The notes beneath the pieces were generated by a model that had not been told where the DNA came from, made no database searches, and saw only the letters and a program-made list of their open reading frames with translations. Made by a program: the position numbers and the translations under genes. This document shows positions 1 through 10,900 of a stretch of 64,000 nt of DNA, one piece after another. The stretch comes from Mycolicibacterium neworleansense (GTDB lineage: Bacteria > Actinomycetota > Actinomycetes > Mycobacteriales > Mycobacteriaceae): contig NZ_CWKH01000001.1 of the NCBI RefSeq assembly GCF_001245615.1, forward strand, positions 186,001 to 250,000, written 5' to 3'. Position 1 is the first letter of the stretch. Each line of letters starts with the position of its first letter.

Positions 1-443
1 TGGCCGAGTTGGCCGCAGATCCCGGTCAACTGGGCCACCAGTGGGACACGTGCCGGTTCGAACCAGTACGGCACCAGGCGCAGAACCGAGATGAAGGTCA
101 GTGCGTCGCCCAGCCCGACGACGGCGCGTGCGCCGATGGCCGCGGGAAGGGACTCGCTGAGAGCGAGCACGAGTTGGCCGGCGGTCATCAGCGCGGCCCC
201 GCAGACGATGAGCACGCGGGAACCGAAGCGGTCCAACAACAGTCCGGCGGGAACCTGGGCGGCGGCGTAGACGATCACCTGCAGCACGACGAAGGTGGAC
301 AGCACACCCGGGCTTGCGGCAAATCTGTCGGCGGCCTGCAGACCCGAGACGCCGAGGGTGGTGCGGTCGAGTACCGCGATGATGTAGGCGAGTAGTCCGG
401 TGGCCCAAACGATCCAGGGACGCACGCGGGCACCTTTCGTCAA
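1..443 (-). CDS. MFS transporter, N-terminal part (runs off the window)
   Basis: On the reverse strand an open frame runs from a TTG at 443 to the window edge, so only about 147 N-terminal residues are visible. The product starts MTKGARVRPWIVWATGLLAY and alternates hydrophobic helices with short charged loops. The loop after helix 2 carries LLLDRFGSR, the typical major facilitator A-like motif. The TTG has a GGAGAG Shine-Dalgarno about 8 nt upstream; an in-frame GTG at 425 is the alternative start. It is an inner-membrane permease of unknown substrate. It is divergent from a MerR regulator, which could control it. Confidence 0.8.
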   Translation of the reverse strand, partial: MTKGARVRPWIVWATGLLAYIIAVLDRTTLGVSGLQAADRFAASPGVLSTFVVLQVIVYAAAQVPAGLLLDRFGSRVLIVCGAALMTAGQLVLALSESLPAAIGARAVVGLGDALTFISVLRLVPYWFEPARVPLVAQLTGICGQLG

Positions 444-744
444 ATGTCTTTCTCTCCGCAGACGTACATGCTCTCGCATCCCGGGGTGCCGAAGCGACCG
501 GGCTTCTTTCTCGCGGCTGTGAATTTGGTCTCCGGGCCGGCATTGCGGCGTTTCGCCGAGTTGGCTGAAAATGCATGTCTGCGTCTGTCATGTGACTGGT
601 GATGTGGCATATCCGCTGATAGTCGTGGTACAGATGGGGTGGCGGGATGTTGGATTCATTCAGCTGTAAATTCGCTCGCAGCATTAATCGGAGAGTAGGG
701 TGTCGGCATGAATCGCTGTTCAAACCGACGCGGAGGACGTCGGC
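444..744. other. Divergent intergenic region, MFS / MerR
   Basis: About 300 bases between two divergent starts. It is less GC-rich than the flanking genes and must hold both promoters. I saw no clean MerR-type dyad with a 19-20 bp spacer and no RNA gene, so no specific site is claimed. Confidence 0.4.
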
Positions 745-1359
745 TTGGTTGAGTATCGCCTCGAAGACCTGGCGCGTATTTCCGGCGTCAGCGCTCGCAA
801 TATCCGCGCTTATCGAGAGCGCGGCCTCCTCGATTCGCCGCGGCGCGTCGGGCGTTCGGCGTACTACAGCGAGCGGCATCTGGCTCAGCTCACGGCGATC
901 AGCCAGCTACTGGCCAAGGGTTTCAACTCGGCGCACATCGCCGAGTTCTTCGCGGCCCTGCGCAACGGCACGGATCTCGCCGACGCGCTGGGAATCCAGG
1001 GTGCGGACTTGTACCAGCCGAAGGCGTTGACGCTGAACGTGGATCCCGGTGACGACGACGTCCGGACGCTCGTCGAGTTCGGGTTGGTGCACATCGTCGA
1101 GGGTGCCGCCGAGGTGGCCGACCCGGCGCTGGTTGCGATAGTCGCGGGTGCCGAGGATCAGCGCCGCTGTATCCGGATCATGGCGCACCTCGCCCGGTCG
1201 ACGGATGCGGCGATCGATCAGCTGGCCGGGTCGGCCGTCTCGGCGCTCGCCGGATGCCGGGAGGCCGCTTCCGGTCCGGCCGGGCGCGAGCTGGCCCAGG
1301 CGGTGGTGTCGGTGGGGCTGGACCGGGCCCTGCGGGCCCGTTTGGCCACCGCCGACTAG
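745..1359 (+). CDS. MerR-family transcriptional regulator
   Basis: 204 residues from a TTG at 745, with GGAGG at 732-736. Residues 1-70 form a MerR winged helix-turn-helix: YRLEDLARISGVSARNIRAY, then a YYSERHLAQL wing typical of the family. The C-terminal part is helical, Ala-rich and has no cysteine cluster, so a metal- or redox-sensing subtype is not supported; the ligand is unknown. The only obvious candidate target is the divergent MFS gene. The gene sits just upstream of the long fas leader, but nothing in the sequence links it to fas control. Confidence 0.8.
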   Translation: MVEYRLEDLARISGVSARNIRAYRERGLLDSPRRVGRSAYYSERHLAQLTAISQLLAKGFNSAHIAEFFAALRNGTDLADALGIQGADLYQPKALTLNVDPGDDDVRTLVEFGLVHIVEGAAEVADPALVAIVAGAEDQRRCIRIMAHLARSTDAAIDQLAGSAVSALAGCREAASGPAGRELAQAVVSVGLDRALRARLATAD

Positions 1360-1955
1360 CCCCGCCCAGGGGCGACGTCCACCACCTCCCCGAAGTCCCG
1401 GATTTTGTCGGCGAGACTGAAATAGTTACCGGCGAGTAAGATAATCCAGCAAACTTTTTGTGCGGCGGGATGGGATTCGCTAGACAGATTTGGCCCGATT
1501 GTCTGCTGGTTCACGCCTGCTTCGGGGCCTCGGATGCGGCAGAAAATTTAGATAACGATTCGATAACAATACTGCCTTGATCTGCGCAGTTGTGGCTACT
1601 CGACCGTAACCACCCGCCAACAGGACGTTTGTCCCGAATGACTTTGGCTGCCAGTCGGTGCCGCGTTACGTTACCGGCGGTTACCCATGCGTAGAACTCG
1701 CCAGTAACCAATCTGAGCGGAAAACGCCCCTCTGCTCTTATGACACTCTTAGTACGGCGGGAATGTGAGTGACACCGTCCGGAGAGTTCCGGCGGCCTGC
1801 ATTCCAGCCTGATTCGACGCTGAATCGCCGTTGGCCTGTCGCCCGGGCAGCCACACCGCCCCAGACATGCAGACAGACACCGAGTACCGCACGCGACAGC
1901 CACACCGCGACACCATTCACCGCAGAACCACAGCAGCACCGAGGAGATAGCGCCA
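1360..1955 (+). promoter_or_regulatory. fas-acpS upstream regulatory region with GTTACC/GTAACC boxes
   Basis: Almost 600 bases without a credible gene precede fas. It contains GTTACC at 1425-1430, 1670-1675 and 1680-1685, GTTACG at 1665-1670, and the complement GTAACC at 1606-1611 and 1704-1709. An AT-rich stretch at 1540-1570 repeats GATAAC twice. In mycobacteria the TetR-type activator FasR binds inverted repeats in the fas promoter; these boxes are candidates for such sites (inference). The fas GTG at 1956 is preceded by GAGGAG at 1941-1946. Confidence 0.5.
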
Positions 1956-4900
1956 GTGACGATCTATGAACACGACCGGGTGTCCTCCGGTCGCAACGAC
2001 GACTCAGGATCCGACGGTCGGCAGGCTGACTCCACCCACGCTCTCGTCGACCGGCTGAGCGCCGGAGAGCCCTACGCCGTGGCCTTCGGCGGCCAGGGCA
2101 GCGCCTGGCTGGAGACTCTTGAGGAGTTGGTGTCCTCGGCCGGTATCGAGACCGAACTGGCGACCCTGGCCGGCGAGGCCGAGCTGCTGCTCGAGCCCGT
2201 CGCCTCCGAGCTCGTGGTGGTGCGACCCATCGGGTTCGAGCCGCTGCAGTGGGTCCGGGCGCTGGCCGCCGAGGAGCCGGTGCCGTCCGACAAGCAGCTC
2301 ACCTCGGCCGCCGTGTCGGTGCCGGGCGTGCTGCTCACCCAGATCGCCGCCGTGCGCGCGCTGGCCCGTCAGGGCATGGACCTGGCCGCCACCCCGCCGG
2401 TGGCCGTCGCCGGGCATTCCCAGGGCGTGCTGGCTGTCGAGGCTCTCGCCGCCAAGGGCGCCAATGATGTGCAGCTGCTGGCACTGGCGCAGCTGATCGG
2501 CGCCGCGGGCACCCTGGTCGCCCGCCGTCGCGGGATCACCGTGCTGGGCGACCGCCCGCCGATGGTGTCGGTGACCAACGCCGAGCCCGAGCGCATCTAC
2601 GAACTGCTCGAAGAATTCAGCCAGGACGTCCGCACCGTGCTGCCGCCGGTGCTGTCCATCCGCAACGGCCGGCGCTCCGTTGTGATCACCGGCACACCCG
2701 AGCAGCTGTCGCGCTTCGAGCTGTACTGCAACCAGATCGCTGAGAAGGAAGAAGCCGAGCGCAAGAGCAAAGTCCGCGGTGGCGCGGTCTTCGCTCCGGT
2801 CTTCGACCCGGTGCAGGTCGAGGTCGGTTTCCACACGCCGCGCCTGGCCGACGGCGTCGAGATCGTCGGCCGCTGGGCCGAGGCCGTCGGCATCGACGTC
2901 AAGCTCGCCCGCGAGATGACCGAGGCGATCCTCGTCAGCCAGGTGGACTGGGTCGACGAGATCACCGAACTGCACGAGGCCGGAGCACGCTGGATTCTCG
3001 ATCTGGGCCCCGGTGACATCCTGACCCGCCTGACCGCCCCGGTGGTCCGTGGCCTCGGCATCGGCATCGTGCCCGCCGCCACCCGCGGTGGCCAGCGCAA
3101 CCTGTTCACCATCGGCGCCGTGCCCGAGGTGGCCCGCCCGTGGTCCAGCTATGCCCCGACCGTGGTCAGCCTGCCTGACGGATCGGTCAAGCTTTCGACC
3201 AAGTTCACGCGGCTCACCGGACGCTCGCCGATCCTGCTGGCCGGTATGACGCCCACCACAGTGGACGCCAAGATCGTCGCGGCCGCAGCAAACGCCGGTC
3301 ACTGGGCCGAACTCGCCGGTGGCGGGCAGGTGACCGAGCCGATCTTCAACGACCGCATCGCCGAGCTGGGAGAGCTGCTGGAGCCCGGCCGGGCCATCCA
3401 GTTCAACACGTTGTTCCTCGATCCGTACCTGTGGAAGCTGCAGGTCGGCGGCAAGCGGCTCGTGCAGCGCGCCCGTCAGTCCGGCGCCCCGATCGACGGC
3501 GTCGTGGTCAGTGCCGGTATCCCGGACCTGGAAGAGGCCGTCGAGCTGATCGGCGAACTCAATGACCTCGGCATCAGCCACGTGGTCTTCAAGCCGGGCA
3601 CCGTCGAGCAGATCCGTTCGGTCATCCGGATCGCGGCCGAAGTGCCGACCAAGCCGGTGATCGTCCACATCGAGGGCGGCCGCGCCGGTGGCCACCACTC
3701 GTGGGAGGACCTCGACGACCTCCTGTTGGCCACCTACTCCGAACTGCGCAGCCGGTCCAACGTCACCATCTGCGTCGGCGGTGGCATCGGCACTCCCGAG
3801 CGGTCCGCCGAGTACCTGTCCGGTCGCTGGTCGGCCACCCACGGCTACCCGCTGATGCCGATCGACGGCATCCTGGTCGGCACCGCGGCCATGGCCGCCC
3901 TGGAAGCCACCACCAGCCCGCAGGTCAAGCAGTTGCTGGTGGACACCAAGGGCACCGAGGCATGGGTCGGTGCGGGCAAGGCCTCCGGCGGCATGGCCTC
4001 GGGCCGCAGTCAGCTCGGCGCCGACATCCACGAGATCGACAACACCGCATCGCGTTGCGGCCGGTTGCTCGACGAGGTCGCCGGTGACGCCGACGCGGTG
4101 GCCGCTCGTCGCGACGAGATCATCGCCGCGATGGCCAACACCGCCAAGCCGTACTTCGGCGATGTCGCCGAGATGACCTACCTGCAGTGGCTGCGCCGCT
4201 ACATCGAGCTGGCCATCGGCGAGGGCAACAGCACCGCAGACACCAAGCGGGACCACTCGCCGTGGCTGGACATCACCTGGCGTGACCGCTTCGAGCAGAT
4301 GCTCAAGCGCGCCGAAGCCCGTTTGCACGCACAGGATTTCGGTCCGATCGAGACGCTGTTCGATTCCGCCGGCGACGGCGAGCGGCTGTTGGAGGACCCG
4401 AAGGCAGCGCTGACCGCATTGGTCTCGGCCTACCCCGACGCCGCGTCGGTGCAGCTGCACCCGGCCGACGTGCCGTTCTTCGTCGAGCTGTGCAAGACGC
4501 TGGGCAAGCCGGTCAACTTCGTCCCGGTGATCGACAAGGACGTGCGCCGCTGGTGGCGCAGCGACTCGCTGTGGCAGGCCCACGATGCGCGCTACGACGC
4601 CGATCAGGTGTGCGTCATCCCGGGCACCGCCGCGGTGGCCGGCATCACCCGGGTCGACGAGCCCGTCGGTGAGCTGCTGGACCGTTTCGAGCAGGCCGCC
4701 GTCGACGAGGTGCTGGCCGCCGGGGCCCAGCCGCAGGCCGTGCTGTCGCGCCGCCAGGGCCGCGACGATGTCACCGGTCCGCTGGCCGTGCTGCTCGATG
4801 CCCCCGACGTGTTGTGGGCCGGTCGCACCTCGGTCAACCCGGTGCACCGGATCGCGCCTGCCGCTGAGTGGTTGGTCCGCGAAGGGTCTGCAAAGCGTTC

Positions 4901-7900
4901 TGCTTCTCATCCGTCCACCGGGGCCCGGCTCGAGGTCGCCGACGAGCAGCACGTGGTGCTGTCGGTGCCGCTGTCGGGAACCTGGATCGACATCCGGTTC
5001 ACCCTGACCGACGCCGTCCGTAGCGGTGGCGCACCGGTCGTCGAGGTCGCCGACGCCGCGACCGCGATGCGGTCGGTGCTCGCCATCGCCGCCGGGGTCG
5101 ACGGTCCTGACGCGTTGCCGCCCGTCGTCGATGGAACCGCCACGGTCACCGTCGGCTGGAACCCCGAGCAGGTGGCCGACCACACCGGTGTCACCGCCAC
5201 CTTCGGCGCCCCGCTGGCGCCGACGCTCACCGTCGTCCCCGACGCGCTGGTCGGCCGCTGCTGGCCCGCGGTGTTCGCCGCGATCGGCTCCGCCGCCACC
5301 GACTCCGGCTTCCCGGTCGTCGAGGGTCTGCTGAGCCTGGTCCACCTGGACCACGCCGCGCATCTCCTGGCCGCTTTGCCGACCGAGCCCGCCGAATTGA
5401 CCGTCACCGCAACGGCTTCGGCCGCCACCGACACCGAGGTCGGCCGCGTTGTGCCGGTTTCGGTGACCGTGCGTAGCGCCGACGGCACAGAGCTCGCCAA
5501 GCTCGAAGAGCGGTTCGCCATCCGTGGCCGCACCGGCGAGGCCGAGCTGACCGACCCGGTTCGGGCCGGCGGTGCGATCTCGGACAACGCCACCGACACC
5601 CCGCGTCGTCGCCGTCGCGACGTCACGGTCGGCGCGCCCGTGGACATGCGGCCGTTCGCCGTGGTCTCCGGTGACCACAACCCGATCCACACCGACCGGG
5701 CGGCCGCACTGCTTGCCGGTCTGGAATCGCCGATCGTGCACGGCATGTGGCTGTCGGCCGCAGCGCAGCACGTCCTCACCGCCACCGACGGCAAGCCGGT
5801 TCCGCCGGCCAAGCTGGTCGGCTGGACCGCCCGCTTCCTGGGCATGGTCAAGCCGGGCGACGAGGTCGACTTCCGTGTCGACCGGGTCGGAATCGATGTC
5901 GGTGCAGAGGTTGTCGAGGTTCAGGCCCGCATCGGCTCCGAGCTGGTGATGGCTGCGACGGCCCGGCTTGCCGCACCCAAGACCGTCTACGCGTTCCCCG
6001 GCCAGGGCATCCAGTCCAAGGGCATGGGCATGGAGGTCCGGGCCCGGTCCAAGGCCGCCCGCAAGATCTGGGACAAGGCCGACAAGTTCACCCGCGAGAC
6101 GCTGGGCTTCTCGGTGCTGCACGTGGTCCGTGACAACCCGACGTCGCTGATCGCCTCCGGTGTGCACTACGAGCACCCCGAGGGTGTGCTGTACCTGACG
6201 CAGTTCACCCAGGTCGCGATGGCCACGACGGCCGCCGCGCAGGTTGCCGAGATGCGTGAGCAGGGTGCGTTCGTCGAAGGCGCGATCGCCTGCGGTCACT
6301 CCGTCGGTGAATACACCGCACTGGCTTGTGTTTCCGGCGTGATCGAGCTCGAAGGTCTGCTGGAGGCGGTGTTCCACCGCGGCTCCAAGATGCACGACAT
6401 CGTTCCGCGCGACGAGCGGGGCCGGTCCAACTACCGGCTGGCCGCGATCCGCCCGTCGCAGATCGACCTCGCCGACGAGGACGTGGAGAGCTTCGTCGCC
6501 GAGATCGCCGAGCGCACAGGTGAATTCCTGCAGATCGTGAACTTCAACCTGCGCGGCTCGCAGTACGCGATCGCCGGTACCGTGCGCGGACTGGAGGCGC
6601 TGGAGGAAGAGGTCGAGCGTCGTCGCGAGATCAGTGGCGGCAAGCGGTCGTTCATCCTGGTGCCCGGCATCGACGTGCCGTTCCACTCCAGCGTGCTGCG
6701 GGTGGGCGTGGACGACTTCCGGCGCAGCCTGGAACGCGTCCTGCCGCGCGACCGCGACCCGGAGCTGGTGGTCGGCCGCTACATCCCGAACCTGGTGCCC
6801 CGGCCGTTCACGCTGGACCGCGACTTCATTCAGGAGATCCGCGATCTGGTGCCGGCCGAACCGCTTGACGAAATCCTCGCCGACTACGACACCTGGCGTA
6901 ACGAGCGGCCGATCGAGTTGTGCCGCAAGATCGTCATCGAGTTGCTGGCCTGGCAGTTCGCCAGCCCGGTGCGCTGGATCGAGACCCAGGACCTGCTGTT
7001 CATCGAGGAAGCCGCCGGCGGACTCGGTGTCGAGCGGTTCGTCGAGATCGGTGTGAAGAACGCGCCGACGGTCGCCGGACTGGCCACCAACACGCTGAAG
7101 CTGCCCGAATATGCCCACAGCACGGTCGAGGTGCTCAACGCCGAGCGTGACGCCGCGGTGCTGTTCGCCAGTGACACCGATCCCGAGCCGGAGCCCGAGG
7201 CCGAGGAAAGCACGGCACCGGTTTCCGCCGAATCTGAAGCCGCTCCGGCTGCCGAGGCGGCCCCGGCACCGGCAGCCGCCCCGGCTGCCCCGTCGGGTGG
7301 ACCGCGGCCGGACGACATCACGTTCGATGCAGCCGATGCCACTGTCGGCCTGATCGCGCTGAGCGCCAAGATGCGTATCGATCAGATCGAGGCGCTGGAC
7401 TCGATCGAGTCCATCACCGACGGTGCCTCCTCGCGTCGTAACCAGCTGCTGGTGGACCTGGGTTCCGAGCTGAACCTGGGCGCCATCGACGGTGCCGCCG
7501 AGGCGGATCTGGGCGCGCTCAAGGGACAGGTCAGCAAGCTGGCCCGCACCTACAAGCCGTTCGGTCCGGTGCTCTCGGACGCGATCAACGACCAGCTGCG
7601 GACCGTGTTCGGTCCGTCGGGCAAGCGCCCGGGCTACATCGCCGAACGCGTCACCAAGACCTGGGAGCTGGGTCCGGGCTGGGCCAAGCACGTCACCGTG
7701 GAGGTGGCGCTGGGCACCCGTGAAGGCAGCAGCGTTCGCGGCGGCGACCTGGGTGGCCTGCACCCCGGCGCGCTGGCGACTGTCGCCGACGTCGACAAGG
7801 TCATCGATGCCGCGGTGGCCGCGGTGGGCGCCCGCCGGGGCGTGCCGGTGAGCCTGCCCTCGGCCGGCGGTGCCGGTGGTGGCGGCGTGGTGGATTCGGC

Positions 7901-10900
7901 CGCGCTGAACGAGTTCGCCGAGAAGGTCACGGGCCCCGACGGTGTGCTGGCCTCGGCCGCGCGCACGATCCTGGGGCAGCTCGGTTTGGACACCCCCGTG
8001 GGTGCTCCCGAGGCTGCCACGGATGCCGAGCTGATCGACCTGGTCACCACCGAACTCGGTTCGGACTGGCCGCGCTTGGTGGCTCCGGCATTCGACGCCA
8101 AGAAGGCCGTCGTGTTCGACGACCGCTGGGCCAGCGCTCGTGAGGACCTGGTCAAGCTGTGGCTGGCCGAAGAAGGCGACATCGACGCCGAATGGCCGCG
8201 TCTCTCGGAGCGGTTCGAGGGCGCCGGACATGTCGTTGCCACGCAGGCCAATTGGTGGCAGGGCAAGGCTCTGGCCGCCGGCCGCACCATCCACGCCTCG
8301 CTGTTCGGTCGCATCGCGGCCGGTGCGGAAAACCCGGGAACCGGTCGGTATTCCAACGAGGTCGCCGTGGTGACCGGTGCGTCGAAGGGCTCGATCGCCT
8401 CCTCGGTCGTCGGGCAGCTGCTCGACGGCGGCGCCACCGTCATCGCCACCACCTCGCGTCTGGACGACGACCGGTTGGCGTTCTACAAGGAGCTCTACCG
8501 CGAGAACGCCCGTTTCGGCGCCACCCTGTGGGTGGTCCCTGCCAACATGGCGTCTTACTCGGACATCGACAAGCTGGTCGAGTGGGTCGGTAGCGAGCAG
8601 ATCGAAAGCCTTGGGCCGCAATCGATCCACCTCAAGGATGCGCAGACCCCGACGCTGCTGTTCCCGTTCGCCGCACCGCGCGTGGCCGGGGACCTGTCGG
8701 AGGCGGGTTCACGCTCCGAGATGGAGATGAAGGTCCTGCTGTGGGCCGTGCAGCGGCTCATCGGCGGGCTGTCGACGATCGGTGCCGAGCGTGACATCGC
8801 CTCGCGTCTGCACGTGGTGCTGCCGGGCTCGCCCAACCGCGGCATGTTCGGTGGCGACGGTGCCTACGGCGAATCCAAGTCCGCGCTCGACGCGCTGGTG
8901 AACCGGTGGAGCGCCGAATCATCGTGGGCCGAGCGGGTCAGCCTGGCGCACGCGCTGATCGGCTGGACCAAGGGGACCGGGCTGATGGGTCACAACGACG
9001 CCATCGTCAGCGCGGTCGAGGAGGCCGGTGTCACCACGTACAGCACCGCGGAGATGGCAGCCATGCTGCTGAACCTGTGCACGGTGGAGTCCAAGGTCGC
9101 CGCGGCCAACGCGCCGATCAAGGCGGACCTGACCGGTGGTCTCGGTGACATCAAGATCGACATGGCCGAACTGGCTGCCAAGGCCCGTGAGGACATGGCA
9201 AGCGCCGCAGCCGAATCCGAGGACGATGAGGACGAGGGTGCTATTTCGGCACTGCCGTCCCCGCCGCGCGGTCACAACCCGGCGCCGGCGCCGGAGTGGG
9301 ACGACCTGGACGTCGACCCGGCCGACCTGGTGGTCATCGTCGGTGGTGCCGAGCTCGGGCCCTACGGCTCGTCGCGCACCCGCTTCGAGATGGAGGTCTC
9401 CGGCGAGCTGTCGGCGGCCGGTGTGCTGGAGCTGGCCTGGACGACCGGCCTGGTCAAGTGGGAAGACGATCCCAAGGCAGGCTGGTACGACACCACGACC
9501 GGTGAGCTGGTTCCCGAATCCGAGATCGTGGAGCGTTACCACGACGCCGTGGTGGAACGTTGCGGCATCCGCGAGTTCGTGGACGACGGTGCGATCGATC
9601 CCGATCACGCCTCGCCGCTGCTGGTCAGCGTGTTCCTGGATAAGGACTTCAGCTTCGTGGTGTCCAGCGAGGCCGACGCCCGGGCGTTCGTGTCCTTCGA
9701 TCCTGAGCACACGGTGGCCCGGCCGGTGCCGGACTCCAGCGACTGGCAGGTGATCCGCAAGGCGGGCACCGAGATTCGGGTGCCGCGTAAGACCAAGCTG
9801 TCCCGGACCGTCGGCGCGCAGATCCCAACCGGGTTCGACCCGACGGTGTGGGGCATCACCCCGGACATGGCCAACTCGATCGACCGGGTTGCGCTGTGGA
9901 ACATCGTGGCGACCGTCGATGCGTTCCTGTCCTCGGGCTTCACCCCGACCGAGCTGATGCGCTGGGTGCATCCGAGCCTGGTGGCCTCCACGCAGGGCAC
10001 CGGCATGGGCGGCATGACCTCGATGCAGACCATGTACCACGGCAACCTGCTGGGCCGGGCCAAGCCGAACGACATCCTGCAGGAGGTGCTGCCGAACGTC
10101 GTTGCGGCACATGTCATGCAGAGCTACGTCGGCGGCTATGGCGCGATGGTCCACCCGGTCGGCGCCTGCGCCACCGCGGCCGTCTCGGTCGAGGAGGGTG
10201 TGGACAAGATCCGCCTCGGCAAGGCCGACCTGGTGATCGCCGGCGGATTCGACGACCTGACCCTGGAAGCGATCATCGGCTTCGGTGACATGGCGGCCAC
10301 CGCCGACACCGAGATGATGCGCGCCAAGGGCATCAGCGACTCGAAGTTCTCCCGCGCCAACGACCGTCGTCGCCTGGGCTTCCTGGAAGCCCAGGGCGGT
10401 GGCACGATCCTGCTGGCCCGCGGCGACCTCGCCGCCAAGATGGGCTTGCCGGTGCTGGCCGTCGTCGGTTACGCGCAGAGCTTCGCCGACGGTGTGCACA
10501 CCTCGATCCCGGCTCCGGGCCTTGGCGCCCTGGGCGCCGGGCGTGGCGGCAAGGATTCGCAGCTGGCCCGCTCGCTGGCCAAGCTGGGGGTGGGTGCCGA
10601 CGACATCGCGGTGATCTCCAAGCACGACACCTCGACGCTGGCCAACGATCCCAACGAGACCGAGCTGCACGAGCGGCTGGCCGACTCGATGGGACGCTCG
10701 GCCGGTGCCCCGATGTTCATCGTCAGCCAGAAGACGCTGACCGGGCACGCCAAGGGCGGCGCGGCCGTGTTCCAGATGATGGGTCTGTGCCAGATCCTGC
10801 GCGACGGCGTCATCCCGCCGAACCGCAGCCTGGACTGCGTCGACGACGAGCTGGCCACCTCCGGCCACTTCGTCTGGGTGCGCGAAACCCTCGACCTGCG

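Noticed and set aside
2004..8630. A 2208-codon open frame on the minus strand opposite fas (also 8919-11135 minus)
   Set aside because: It is the antisense of fas in high-GC DNA. The product is a low-complexity Arg/Gly/His-rich chain with no domain, and the plus strand is certain to code.
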